A stretch of 8,115 nt of DNA from an uncultured Erysipelotrichaceae bacterium (GTDB taxonomy: Bacteria > Bacillota_I > Bacilli_A > RFN20 > CAG-826): positions 1 through 8,115 of the forward strand of contig CACZNF010000015.1 in assembly GCA_902782395.1 (NCBI GenBank), read 5' to 3'. How positions within the stretch are numbered: position 1 is the first letter of the stretch; each line of letters opens with the position of its first letter. This document shows positions 1 to 5,525 of the stretch, one piece after another. Below the pieces are notes generated by a model that worked only from the letters and a program-made list of their open reading frames with translations, searched no databases and had not been told where the DNA came from. The position numbers and the translations under genes were made by a program.

Positions 1-219
1 AAGAAAGAATATCGTCAAACTAAAGGTCAACCACGTAATGACAGAATTAAAGCATTAGTGAAAGTTGATGCCGCTAAAGAAAAGCTCGCACAAAGTAAGA
101 AAGACTTAGTGTGGTTTAGATATGTTAATAAGAAAATGTTATCCACAAAGAAGGCTTTGATGAAGATCTATGAAAGAGCCCAAGAGGATAAGGAAAAGAA
201 GGAGGGTAAACAAAGATGA
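1..219 (+). CDS. C-terminal 72 residues of an opp-operon protein, probably OppD (5' end outside window)
   Basis: An open frame runs from the first base to a TGA at 217-219. The visible 72-residue tail is very rich in Lys, Glu, Arg and Gln, has no cysteine or membrane segment, and looks helical (for example the [13 protein letters not shown] and [11 protein letters not shown] stretches). It carries no catalytic motif, so family assignment rests on context. It overlaps oppF by four bases (ATGA), and the gene directly before oppF in oppBCDF-type operons is usually oppD, the partner ATPase. If it is OppD, this is an unusually long charged extension beyond the normal C-terminal oligopeptide-transporter domain. 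A permease or another accessory protein cannot be excluded from the tail alone. The frame carries AAGGAGGG at 199-206, which serves as the oppF ribosome site. Confidence 0.5.
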   Translation, partial: KKEYRQTKGQPRNDRIKALVKVDAAKEKLAQSKKDLVWFRYVNKKMLSTKKALMKIYERAQEDKEKKEGKQR

Positions 220-1445
220 TTTCAAAAGAATTACAAGCCCAACTCGATAAAGAGTTTGCCGCGGCTAATGAAGACTTAAATATTAAAAAAGAAACTGTCT
301 TAGAAGTTAACCACCTCTGCATGTATTTCCCTATTAACGTCGGTTTCTTAAAAACTAAACAACTAAAAGCGGTTGATGATGTCAGTTTCACAGTTAAAAG
401 AGGTGAAACCGTTGGTTTAGTTGGTGAATCAGGATGTGGTAAAACTACATTAGGTAGAACCATCCTTCAACTTTATAAACCAACCGCTGGTCGTATTATC
501 TTTAACGGTCAAAGAGTTAATCCAGGTACCAAGATGGATATCTTAGAACTTGAAGGTAAGATTAACGAGATGAAAGCGCTTATCGCTGAGCTCGAAGAAA
601 AAGTTAAAGAAGGCGATCCTGAAGCTATTGAACAAACTAAACTCGCTAATGACCGTATCGAAAGATTACAAAGAAATATCGATAAGATTAAAGCTAGTAA
701 GAAATACTATCGTGGTTTAGTAAAAGAATTTAGAAAACACGCTCAAATGGTTTTCCAAGATCCATATTCATCATTGGATCCACGTATGACTGTCGAAGAC
801 ATCATCGCTGAACCATTAGACGCTCATAAGATTTGTAAAACCAAAGAAGAACGTCACCAACGTGTTGAAGAATTAATGAAGATGGTTGGTCTTTCTAGTG
901 AACACGCAACTAGATATGCTCATGAATTCTCTGGTGGTCAAAGACAAAGAATTGGTATTGCTAGAGCCTTAGCCCTTAATCCTGAATTCATTGTTTGTGA
1001 TGAACCAGTATCAGCGTTAGACGTTTCTATTCAAGCGCAAGTTATTAACACATTCAAAGAGTTACAAGAAAAGCTTAAATTAACTTATATCTTCGTTGCT
1101 CATAACTTATTAGTGGTTAGACACATCTCTAATAGAATCGCGGTTATGTACTTAGGTCATATCGTTGAGTTCGCAGATAGTGATGAATTATTTGAAAATC
1201 CATTACATCCATACACTAATTCGTTATTATCAGCTATTCCTGTTCCAGATCCAAAAATCGCGAAGAGCAATAAGCGTATTATTATGCAAGGTGATATTCC
1301 TTCACCACTTAACGCTCCTAGTGGTTGTCCATTTAGAACAAGATGTCCAAAAGCCACTGAAAAATGTGCTTTGGAAAGACCAAAACTCATTGAAGTTAAA
1401 CCAGGTCACCAAGTGGCTTGCCATCTAGTGGGACAAGATAAATAA
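216..1445 (+). CDS. oppF: Oligopeptide ABC transporter ATP-binding protein OppF
   Basis: This is a 409-residue cytoplasmic ATPase subunit that powers uptake of oligopeptides through an OppBC-type membrane channel. All ABC motifs are visible: Walker A GESGCGKT (70-77), Q-loop in [13 protein letters not shown] (Q181), signature FSGGQRQR (238-245), Walker B with D-loop [11 protein letters not shown] (259-269) and H-loop His296 (VAHNL instead of the common SHDL). The C-terminal peptide-transporter domain follows: [20 protein letters not shown] (359-378), with cysteines 371, 377, 384 and 402. The odd part is about 60 extra residues between the strand ending FNGQ (about 99) and the Q-loop. They are charged, heptad-like and split by a GDPEA turn (133-137), so they probably form a helical hairpin. 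The ATG at 216 overlaps the upstream TGA and lies 9 nt after AAGGAGGG. DppF-type substrate preference is not excluded. Confidence 0.93.
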   Translation: MISKELQAQLDKEFAAANEDLNIKKETVLEVNHLCMYFPINVGFLKTKQLKAVDDVSFTVKRGETVGLVGESGCGKTTLGRTILQLYKPTAGRIIFNGQRVNPGTKMDILELEGKINEMKALIAELEEKVKEGDPEAIEQTKLANDRIERLQRNIDKIKASKKYYRGLVKEFRKHAQMVFQDPYSSLDPRMTVEDIIAEPLDAHKICKTKEERHQRVEELMKMVGLSSEHATRYAHEFSGGQRQRIGIARALALNPEFIVCDEPVSALDVSIQAQVINTFKELQEKLKLTYIFVAHNLLVVRHISNRIAVMYLGHIVEFADSDELFENPLHPYTNSLLSAIPVPDPKIAKSNKRIIMQGDIPSPLNAPSGCPFRTRCPKATEKCALERPKLIEVKPGHQVACHLVGQDK

Positions 1446-1459
1446 GGTAAATTAATAGT

Positions 1460-1495
1460 AAAAGCGGATGAATAATCATTCGCTTTTTCTTTTTG
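1460..1495 (+). terminator. Intrinsic terminator of the opp operon
   Basis: A 12-bp stem pairs 1460-1471 (AAAAGCGGATGA) with 1476-1487 (TCATTCGCTTTT), with one G-U pair and the four-base loop ATAA. It is followed by a T-rich run, TTCTTTTTG. It starts 15 bp after the oppF stop, so it should end the transporter transcript and isolate the downstream lipoprotein gene. Confidence 0.88.
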
Positions 1496-1528
1496 TTATA
1501 CGCATAGGCGTTATAGAATAAATAGCGA

Positions 1529-1556
1529 TTGTTTTAGCAGATTTATGTCATCTAAT
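1529..1556 (+). promoter_or_regulatory. Candidate sigma-A promoter for the vWA lipoprotein gene
   Basis: TTGTTT (1529-1534) and TCTAAT (1551-1556, 5/6 to TATAAT) are spaced by 16 bp, which would start transcription near 1563, just before the ribosome site at 1570. A second candidate is TTGTTA (1493-1498) with TAGAAT (1514-1519), but its 15-bp spacer is short. A promoter is expected here because the opp terminator lies just upstream. A small inverted repeat, CTAAT(1552-1556)/ATTAG(1564-1568), overlaps the -10 and may be chance. Confidence 0.35.
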
Positions 1557-1583
1557 CAGTCTTATTAGTAGGAGGGACAAGAT

Positions 1584-3098
1584 ATGAAATCCTTAAAACC
1601 TCAAATTAAATTATCAGTACTCATGTTAGCGCTTTTAGGTGTGACCGCTTGTGGTTACTCTTCTGGTAAAAGCAATGGTTACTACTATAGTGGTAATTAT
1701 TATAGTAAGAGCAATTACGAACCTCCTATTTCTAAACCAGCAGATAACTATCAAAGCAGAAGCCAACAATCTCAACAACAGAGCACTTATTATGAAAACC
1801 CATTTGTTAATGTCGCTACCGACAACACAAATAATGTTTCTTTAACTAGTAGTACATTTGCCTACACCACGATTAGAGAAGAAATTAATGGTAATAGACT
1901 TTATAACGTAAAGAACATGGTTAAAACTGAAGAGATGCTCAACTACTTCTCTTATGGTTATGTTAATGACACAGAAAACGCTTTAGCGGCTAAATTAGAA
2001 TTAGATAAGTGTCCATGGGACAATAGCCACTACTTAGCTTCTGTCGTTGTTAAAGCTAAACCATCAGTCACAGAAAATGTTAAAAACAATATCGTTATTC
2101 TTGTTGATAAAAGTGGTTCTATGTCTCCAGTCATGAGCTTAGTTAAAACATCACTTAGAACACTTGTCGAAAATATGGGTGATGACGATATCGTATCTAT
2201 TGTTTCTTATGCTTCTGGTTGCAAGATCGAATGCGAAGGTAAAACAGGTCAAAACAAGAATTATTTAAATACCGTCATCGATGGTTTAAAGGCTAGTGGC
2301 TCCACGAACGGTGAAGCTGGCTTAGAAACAGCTTATGATGTCGCTTATAAATATTTCTTAGAAAACGGTAACAATAGAGTGGTTATTCTCACGGACGGCG
2401 ATTTTAACGTCGGTAAAACAACTGGTGAGGAATTAACCAAGTTAATCAAAAAGAACGCTTCTGATGGCGTTTATCTCACCTGCTGTGGCTATAGAAGCTA
2501 TGATAACGAAACCTTATACACTTTAGCGAATAATGGTAATGGTAACGCCTATTACATTGATGGTGAATTAGAAGCCACGAAAGTCTTTGAGCAAGAATTA
2601 GGCAAATCATTATACGTCACTGCGAAAGATGCGAAATGCCAAGTACAATTCTCTGATAGAGTTAAATCCTATCGCTTACTTGGTTATGAAAGTAGACAAA
2701 TAACCGATCAAGAATTTGATAACACTAGAAAAGACGCTGGTGAAATCATGTCTGACCACACCACAGTGGCATTATATGAATTAGTGATGTCCAATAATAA
2801 CGTACATCAAGATGATTACTACTTTAAAGCCACTCTTCACTATAAGGAACCAACCACTGAAGACAATAAAGAAGTTATTGCCACTAAAACAGATATTTCT
2901 GTTGAAAGAAGAGATGACTATAACTTCGCTAGTTATGTCGCTGAATTCGCTCTTATCTTAAGCGAAAGTAGATATAAAGGTCTCTCATCCTATACGCACT
3001 TATTAGGTAATATTGACCAACAATCAATTACTGATAAATATAGAGACGACTTTGTTTCCTTAGTTAACAAAGCTAAATCTTTAGCCGAAAGAGCGTAA
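1584..3098 (+). CDS. YfbK-type von Willebrand factor A domain lipoprotein
   Basis: This is a 504-residue predicted surface lipoprotein. A short basic N-terminus and hydrophobic segment (8-20) lead to the lipobox VTAC, with Cys23 as the lipidated residue. Residues 24-72 are a low-complexity linker rich in Tyr, Ser, Asn and Gln. A YfbK-like N-terminal region follows (YTTIREEINGN to EEMLNYFSYGY, about 94-126). The vWA domain (about 168-340) has a complete metal-ion-dependent adhesion site: DKSGS (175-179), Thr241 in ASGSTNGEAGL and Asp271 in ILTDGD. The C-terminal part (about 344-475) matches the domain found after vWA in E. coli YfbK: VKSYRLLGYESR, KDAGEI, TTVALYEL and FASYVAEFALIL. Its role is unknown; vWA domains usually bind protein partners through a divalent metal. 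AGGAGGG at 1570-1576 lies 7 nt before the ATG. The gene forms its own unit between two terminators. Six cysteines beyond the lipobox are unusual for an exported protein of this group. Confidence 0.9.
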   Translation: MKSLKPQIKLSVLMLALLGVTACGYSSGKSNGYYYSGNYYSKSNYEPPISKPADNYQSRSQQSQQQSTYYENPFVNVATDNTNNVSLTSSTFAYTTIREEINGNRLYNVKNMVKTEEMLNYFSYGYVNDTENALAAKLELDKCPWDNSHYLASVVVKAKPSVTENVKNNIVILVDKSGSMSPVMSLVKTSLRTLVENMGDDDIVSIVSYASGCKIECEGKTGQNKNYLNTVIDGLKASGSTNGEAGLETAYDVAYKYFLENGNNRVVILTDGDFNVGKTTGEELTKLIKKNASDGVYLTCCGYRSYDNETLYTLANNGNGNAYYIDGELEATKVFEQELGKSLYVTAKDAKCQVQFSDRVKSYRLLGYESRQITDQEFDNTRKDAGEIMSDHTTVALYELVMSNNNVHQDDYYFKATLHYKEPTTEDNKEVIATKTDISVERRDDYNFASYVAEFALILSESRYKGLSSYTHLLGNIDQQSITDKYRDDFVSLVNKAKSLAERA

Positions 3099-3117
3099 TC
3101 ATCTAAAAGACAAAGTA

Positions 3118-3150
3118 AAAGCCCCGATTCGTTCGGGGCTTTAATTTTCT
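3118..3150 (+). terminator. Intrinsic terminator after the vWA gene, probably bidirectional
   Basis: A perfect 10-bp GC-rich stem pairs AAAGCCCCGA (3118-3127) with TCGGGGCTTT (3133-3142), with a TTCGT loop. It is followed by AATTTTCTT on the plus strand. The genes on both sides converge here (vWA stop at 3098, rpmE stop at 3165). On the minus strand the hairpin is followed by TTTTACTTTG, so it probably also ends the rpmE transcript. Confidence 0.9.
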
Positions 3151-3164
3151 TGATACTATTTTTC

Positions 3165-3377
3165 TTATTTCTTTTCGTTTAAGCCATATTTACGGTTGAA
3201 ACGATCGACACGACCATCGGATTGAACAAATCTTTGTTTGCCGGTGTAGAATGGGTGGCAGTTAGCGCATGTATCAACTTTGATTTCTTTTAATGTGGAA
3301 CCTGTTTCGAATGTGTTACCACAGGAGATGCATGTGACTGTGCAACGATGGTATTCTGGATGGACACCTTTTTTCAT
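3165..3377 (-). CDS. rpmE: 50S ribosomal protein L31 (bL31), zinc-binding form
   Basis: This is a 70-residue ribosomal large-subunit protein that helps bridge the two subunits. It has the hallmark bL31 segments: [10 protein letters not shown] at the start, [20 protein letters not shown] and the [13 protein letters not shown] end. Cys16, Cys19, Cys37 and Cys40 fit the zinc-binding (C+) type. The first pair is C-x-x-C here, whereas E. coli and B. subtilis L31 have C-x-C, and there is an extra Cys12. Length agrees with the family (66-70). The frame stays open upstream to 3464, but the start at 3377 is chosen because the family begins at MKxxIHP and because AAGGAG (minus strand, 3392-3387) lies 9 nt before it. 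It is the only minus-strand gene in the window, convergent with the vWA gene and divergent from the glycosyltransferase. Confidence 0.96.
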   Translation of the reverse strand: MKKGVHPEYHRCTVTCISCGNTFETGSTLKEIKVDTCANCHPFYTGKQRFVQSDGRVDRFNRKYGLNEKK

Positions 3378-3386
3378 AACTTTTTT

Positions 3387-3392
3387 CTCCTT
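3387..3392 (-). promoter_or_regulatory. Ribosome binding site of rpmE (decides the start)
   Basis: Reading the minus strand, AAGGAG lies 9 nt before the ATG at 3377. This fixes the start and argues against the in-frame upstream codons as far as 3464, which would add 29 non-family residues. Confidence 0.85.
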
Positions 3393-3395
3393 CCG

Positions 3396-3420
3396 CCTTG
3401 AACTGTAATGTCGTTCAAAG
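3396..3420 (-). promoter_or_regulatory. Hairpin in the rpmE 5' leader, possible L31 autoregulatory element
   Basis: On the minus strand, CTTTGAAC (3420-3413) can pair with GTTCAAGG (3403-3396) through eight pairs including one G-U, closing a nine-base loop GACATTACA. It ends only 3 nt before the AAGGAG ribosome site, within the leader predicted from the promoter at 3436-3464. Several bacterial groups, including Firmicutes, have published candidate L31 leader RNAs; whether this one belongs to that class cannot be told from one sequence. Confidence 0.4.
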
Positions 3421-3435
3421 TAAGTTTGCTCATAA

Positions 3436-3464
3436 ATACTAACAAATAATGCCACTATTGGCAA
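3436..3464 (-). promoter_or_regulatory. Candidate sigma-A promoter of rpmE
   Basis: On the minus strand, TTGCCA (3464-3459, 5/6 to TTGACA) and TAGTAT (3441-3436, 4/6 to TATAAT) are spaced by the ideal 17 bp. Transcription would start near 3429 and give a leader of about 50 nt. The promoter covers the upstream in-frame ATG at 3464, which further supports the start at 3377. Confidence 0.55.
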
Positions 3465-3470
3465 ATATAT

Positions 3471-3498
3471 TTTAAAAAATATCCTTTTTGACTATAAT
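3471..3498 (+). promoter_or_regulatory. Promoter of the glycosyltransferase operon with perfect TATAAT
   Basis: TATAAT at 3493-3498 is a perfect -10. A weak -35, TTTAAA (3471-3476, 4/6), sits 16 bp upstream. Transcription is expected 6-7 bp after the -10, about 3504-3506, only two to four bases before the ATG at 3508. It is divergent from the rpmE promoter, with the two -35 regions 6 bp apart. Confidence 0.65.
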
Positions 3499-3507
3499 TA
3501 CATATTG

Positions 3508-4578
3508 ATGGAAACGAATAACTATCCTAAAAACGATACATATATTCTCATCCCAGCGTATCGTCCTGATCACTTATTAATCGAATTATTAATTAATCTT
3601 AAAAAAGAAAATTTTGATGTGGTCGTTGTAAACGACGGTTCTGGAGAACAATACGATGATGTTTTTAAAGAAGCGGAAAAATACGCGACTGTTTTAAAAC
3701 AAAATATTAACCGTGGTAAAGGTGCAGCGTTAAGATTTGGTTTTTCTTATGTAAACCTACATCCTAATAATCATAATTACGTCATTACTTGTGATGCGGA
3801 TGGTCAACACGCTGTTAAAGACATTATTAGAGTTAATGATAAATTACATGAAACTGATAACATCGTTTTAGGTTCTCGTAAATTTGATAAAAGCGTGCCT
3901 AAAAGAAGTAGAAACGGTAACTTCATGTCGAGATTATCTAGAACATTAATTACTAAATCATATGTTCCTGATGATCAATGTGGTTTACGTGGTTTCCCAA
4001 TTAAAGAGATTTTCAATATTGTCACTCTTCCTGGTGACCATTATGAATATGAAATGAATGTTATATGTAATCTTCAAATTAAGAGATTAAAGTTTGAAGA
4101 AGTACCTATTGAGACTATTTATTTAGATGGTAATAAATCATCACACTTCAAGCCAAACTTAGATACATTCAGAATCCAAAGAAGTATTTGGATGAATGCG
4201 ATCGCCCCACTTGTGTGCGCTTTATTTAGCATCGCAATGATGATTGTCTTAAATGCGATTTGGAGAAATGTTGGTTTATACGTCTACCTATTCTTAGGCT
4301 GTTCATATCTTTTCTACTACCAAGCTTTAATGGGTGTCACCGCTTTTGTGTGGCCCACAAAGAAGATGGGTAGAAGAGTTTTAGTGGAAGGTGGATACGC
4401 CACTATTAAGACAATTATCATTTTCTTAATTGTCTCGATTTTGTATGAGGTCCTACACATTTTCCCTTCAGTGGCGTACACAATAGCCCTTCTGTTAACT
4501 TTCTTATTAAACTTCCCGCTTGCTTACCTAGTATGGAAGTTAAAAAATAGAAACGATAATAAAAACAACAAGGAGTAA
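3508..4578 (+). CDS. Family 2 glycosyltransferase with C-terminal membrane domain (GtrA-like)
   Basis: This is a 356-residue membrane enzyme. The N-terminal part (about 10-225) is a GT-A fold glycosyltransferase: ILIPAYRP (13-20), VVNDGSG (40-46), NRGKGAALRFGF (68-79), the metal/nucleotide-binding DADGQH (96-101), DDQCGLRGFP (155-164) and YEYEMN (179-184). The conserved NKSSHF (209-214) closes it. This set is typical of bacterial GT2 enzymes that act like polyprenyl-phosphate sugar transferases. Residues 230-344 hold about four membrane helices and resemble the GtrA half of known GT2-GtrA fusions, though this part is divergent. Donor and acceptor are unknown; a lipid-linked or envelope glycan is the likely product. 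The ATG at 3508 is preferred over the adjacent in-frame TTG at 3505; no ribosome site is visible. It starts an operon whose next ribosome site overlaps its last codons. Confidence 0.87.
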   Translation: METNNYPKNDTYILIPAYRPDHLLIELLINLKKENFDVVVVNDGSGEQYDDVFKEAEKYATVLKQNINRGKGAALRFGFSYVNLHPNNHNYVITCDADGQHAVKDIIRVNDKLHETDNIVLGSRKFDKSVPKRSRNGNFMSRLSRTLITKSYVPDDQCGLRGFPIKEIFNIVTLPGDHYEYEMNVICNLQIKRLKFEEVPIETIYLDGNKSSHFKPNLDTFRIQRSIWMNAIAPLVCALFSIAMMIVLNAIWRNVGLYVYLFLGCSYLFYYQALMGVTAFVWPTKKMGRRVLVEGGYATIKTIIIFLIVSILYEVLHIFPSVAYTIALLLTFLLNFPLAYLVWKLKNRNDNKNNKE

Positions 4579-4582
4579 TATT

Positions 4583-5524
4583 ATGAAAGAAAATTTTGCA
4601 ATTATTACCGACGCCGGTGGCGACTTCACTAGAGAAATCATCGCTAAATACGGCATTGAAGAAACCCCAATGAGCACAGTGGTTTGGCCAGATGGTTCTA
4701 ATAAACCAACAGACTTATATTGGGACACAATGAAGCCAAATGAATACTTCACTTTAATGACCAATAAAAAGAACAATTTCTCAAGTTCTATTCCCGCTCC
4801 TCAAACAATTATTGATAGATTATCCGCTTTAGCAGAAGCTAATAGAAACGTTATTGTTATTACTATTTCTTCTTCTATGTCTGGTGGTTTCAGCGCCTTC
4901 ACTGTTGCCGCTAGAGAAGTAATGGAAAAATATCCAAATATTAAAATCGAAGTTATCGATTCATTAAGATATAGTGGCGCGATTGATTTAATCGCTGTTG
5001 AAGCTAGCTTATGCCGTGAAAAAGGCATGGACTTTGTTAGCACTGTTAATTACTTAAGAGATTTCAGATTAAGAATTCACCAATGTGGTTTCATTGATGA
5101 CTTATTCTTCTTAGCGAGAAAAGGTAGAATCGGTAAAGGTAAAGCCTTTATGGGTTCTTTAGTGGGTGTTAAACCATTAGGCGATCTCTGTAATGAAACA
5201 GGTCAAACCCAAATCATTGGTAAAGCTCGTGGTTATAAAACAGTGATGAAATTATTCCCTGAATATATTAAAGCCACGATTGGTGACACTAAAAATAAAG
5301 CCTTTGTTGTCACTTATTCTTTAAGAGAAGAACAAGCTTTAGAAATGAAAAAGATGATTGAAGAATATTTCAAACCAGAACATTTAATCTTTGTTCCAGT
5401 TGGTCAATCCACAGGTTGTAATGTTGGTCCAGGTTTAGCCGCAGCATTCTACGCTGGTGATGAACCAGTTTCTCCATACTGTGAAAAAGAAAAAGAAATC
5501 TTAGAAAAAATCATGAAGGAATAA
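4583..5524 (+). CDS. DegV family protein (fatty-acid-binding, FakB-like)
   Basis: This is a 313-residue cytoplasmic protein of the DegV family, which binds a long-chain fatty acid; the FakB members present it to the kinase FakA for phosphorylation and entry into phospholipid synthesis. Visible family landmarks are FAIITDAGGDF at the start (usually TDSxxDL), SSSIPAP (67-73, the TSxPxP position), ITISSSMSGGFSAF (93-106, the ISSxLSG fatty-acid contact), EVIDSLRYSGA (123-133), DDLFFLARKGRIG (172-184), GVKPLGDL (195-202) and a closing GPGLAAAFYAG (282-292). It is slightly longer than the usual 280-290 residues. AAGGAG at 4570-4575 overlaps the end of the glycosyltransferase, and the ATG follows 7 nt later. 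The hydrolase gene begins one base after its stop. No fakA is in the window, and TDAGG in place of TDSxxD is a small departure from the family. Confidence 0.92.
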   Translation: MKENFAIITDAGGDFTREIIAKYGIEETPMSTVVWPDGSNKPTDLYWDTMKPNEYFTLMTNKKNNFSSSIPAPQTIIDRLSALAEANRNVIVITISSSMSGGFSAFTVAAREVMEKYPNIKIEVIDSLRYSGAIDLIAVEASLCREKGMDFVSTVNYLRDFRLRIHQCGFIDDLFFLARKGRIGKGKAFMGSLVGVKPLGDLCNETGQTQIIGKARGYKTVMKLFPEYIKATIGDTKNKAFVVTYSLREEQALEMKKMIEEYFKPEHLIFVPVGQSTGCNVGPGLAAAFYAGDEPVSPYCEKEKEILEKIMKE

Positions 5525-5525
5525 G

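Noticed and set aside
217..219. UGA read as tryptophan (Mycoplasma code)
   Set aside because: TGA ends the first gene exactly at the ATGA overlap and also ends the hydrolase gene, while all Trp codons are TGG.
125..463. Open frame on the minus strand, 112 codons
   Set aside because: It lies opposite oppF and its upstream neighbour, has no recognisable domain or ribosome site, and reads as the antisense of ABC motifs.
1157..1428. Open frames on both strands inside the 3' part of oppF
   Set aside because: Both are embedded in the conserved OppF C-terminal domain and show no family resemblance.
1651..1845. 64-codon plus-strand frame inside the vWA gene
   Set aside because: It is a frame-shifted reading of the low-complexity linker and has no ribosome site.
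3378..3464. 29-residue N-terminal extension of L31
   Set aside because: It covers the predicted promoter and leader hairpin, has no family similarity, and the internal ATG at 3377 has a good ribosome site.
3505..3507. TTG as the start of the glycosyltransferase
   Set aside because: The ATG immediately after it is the better start; both leave the leaderless conclusion unchanged.
4540..5043. Minus-strand frames opposite degV
   Set aside because: They are antisense shadows of a clear DegV gene, with no domain and no ribosome site.
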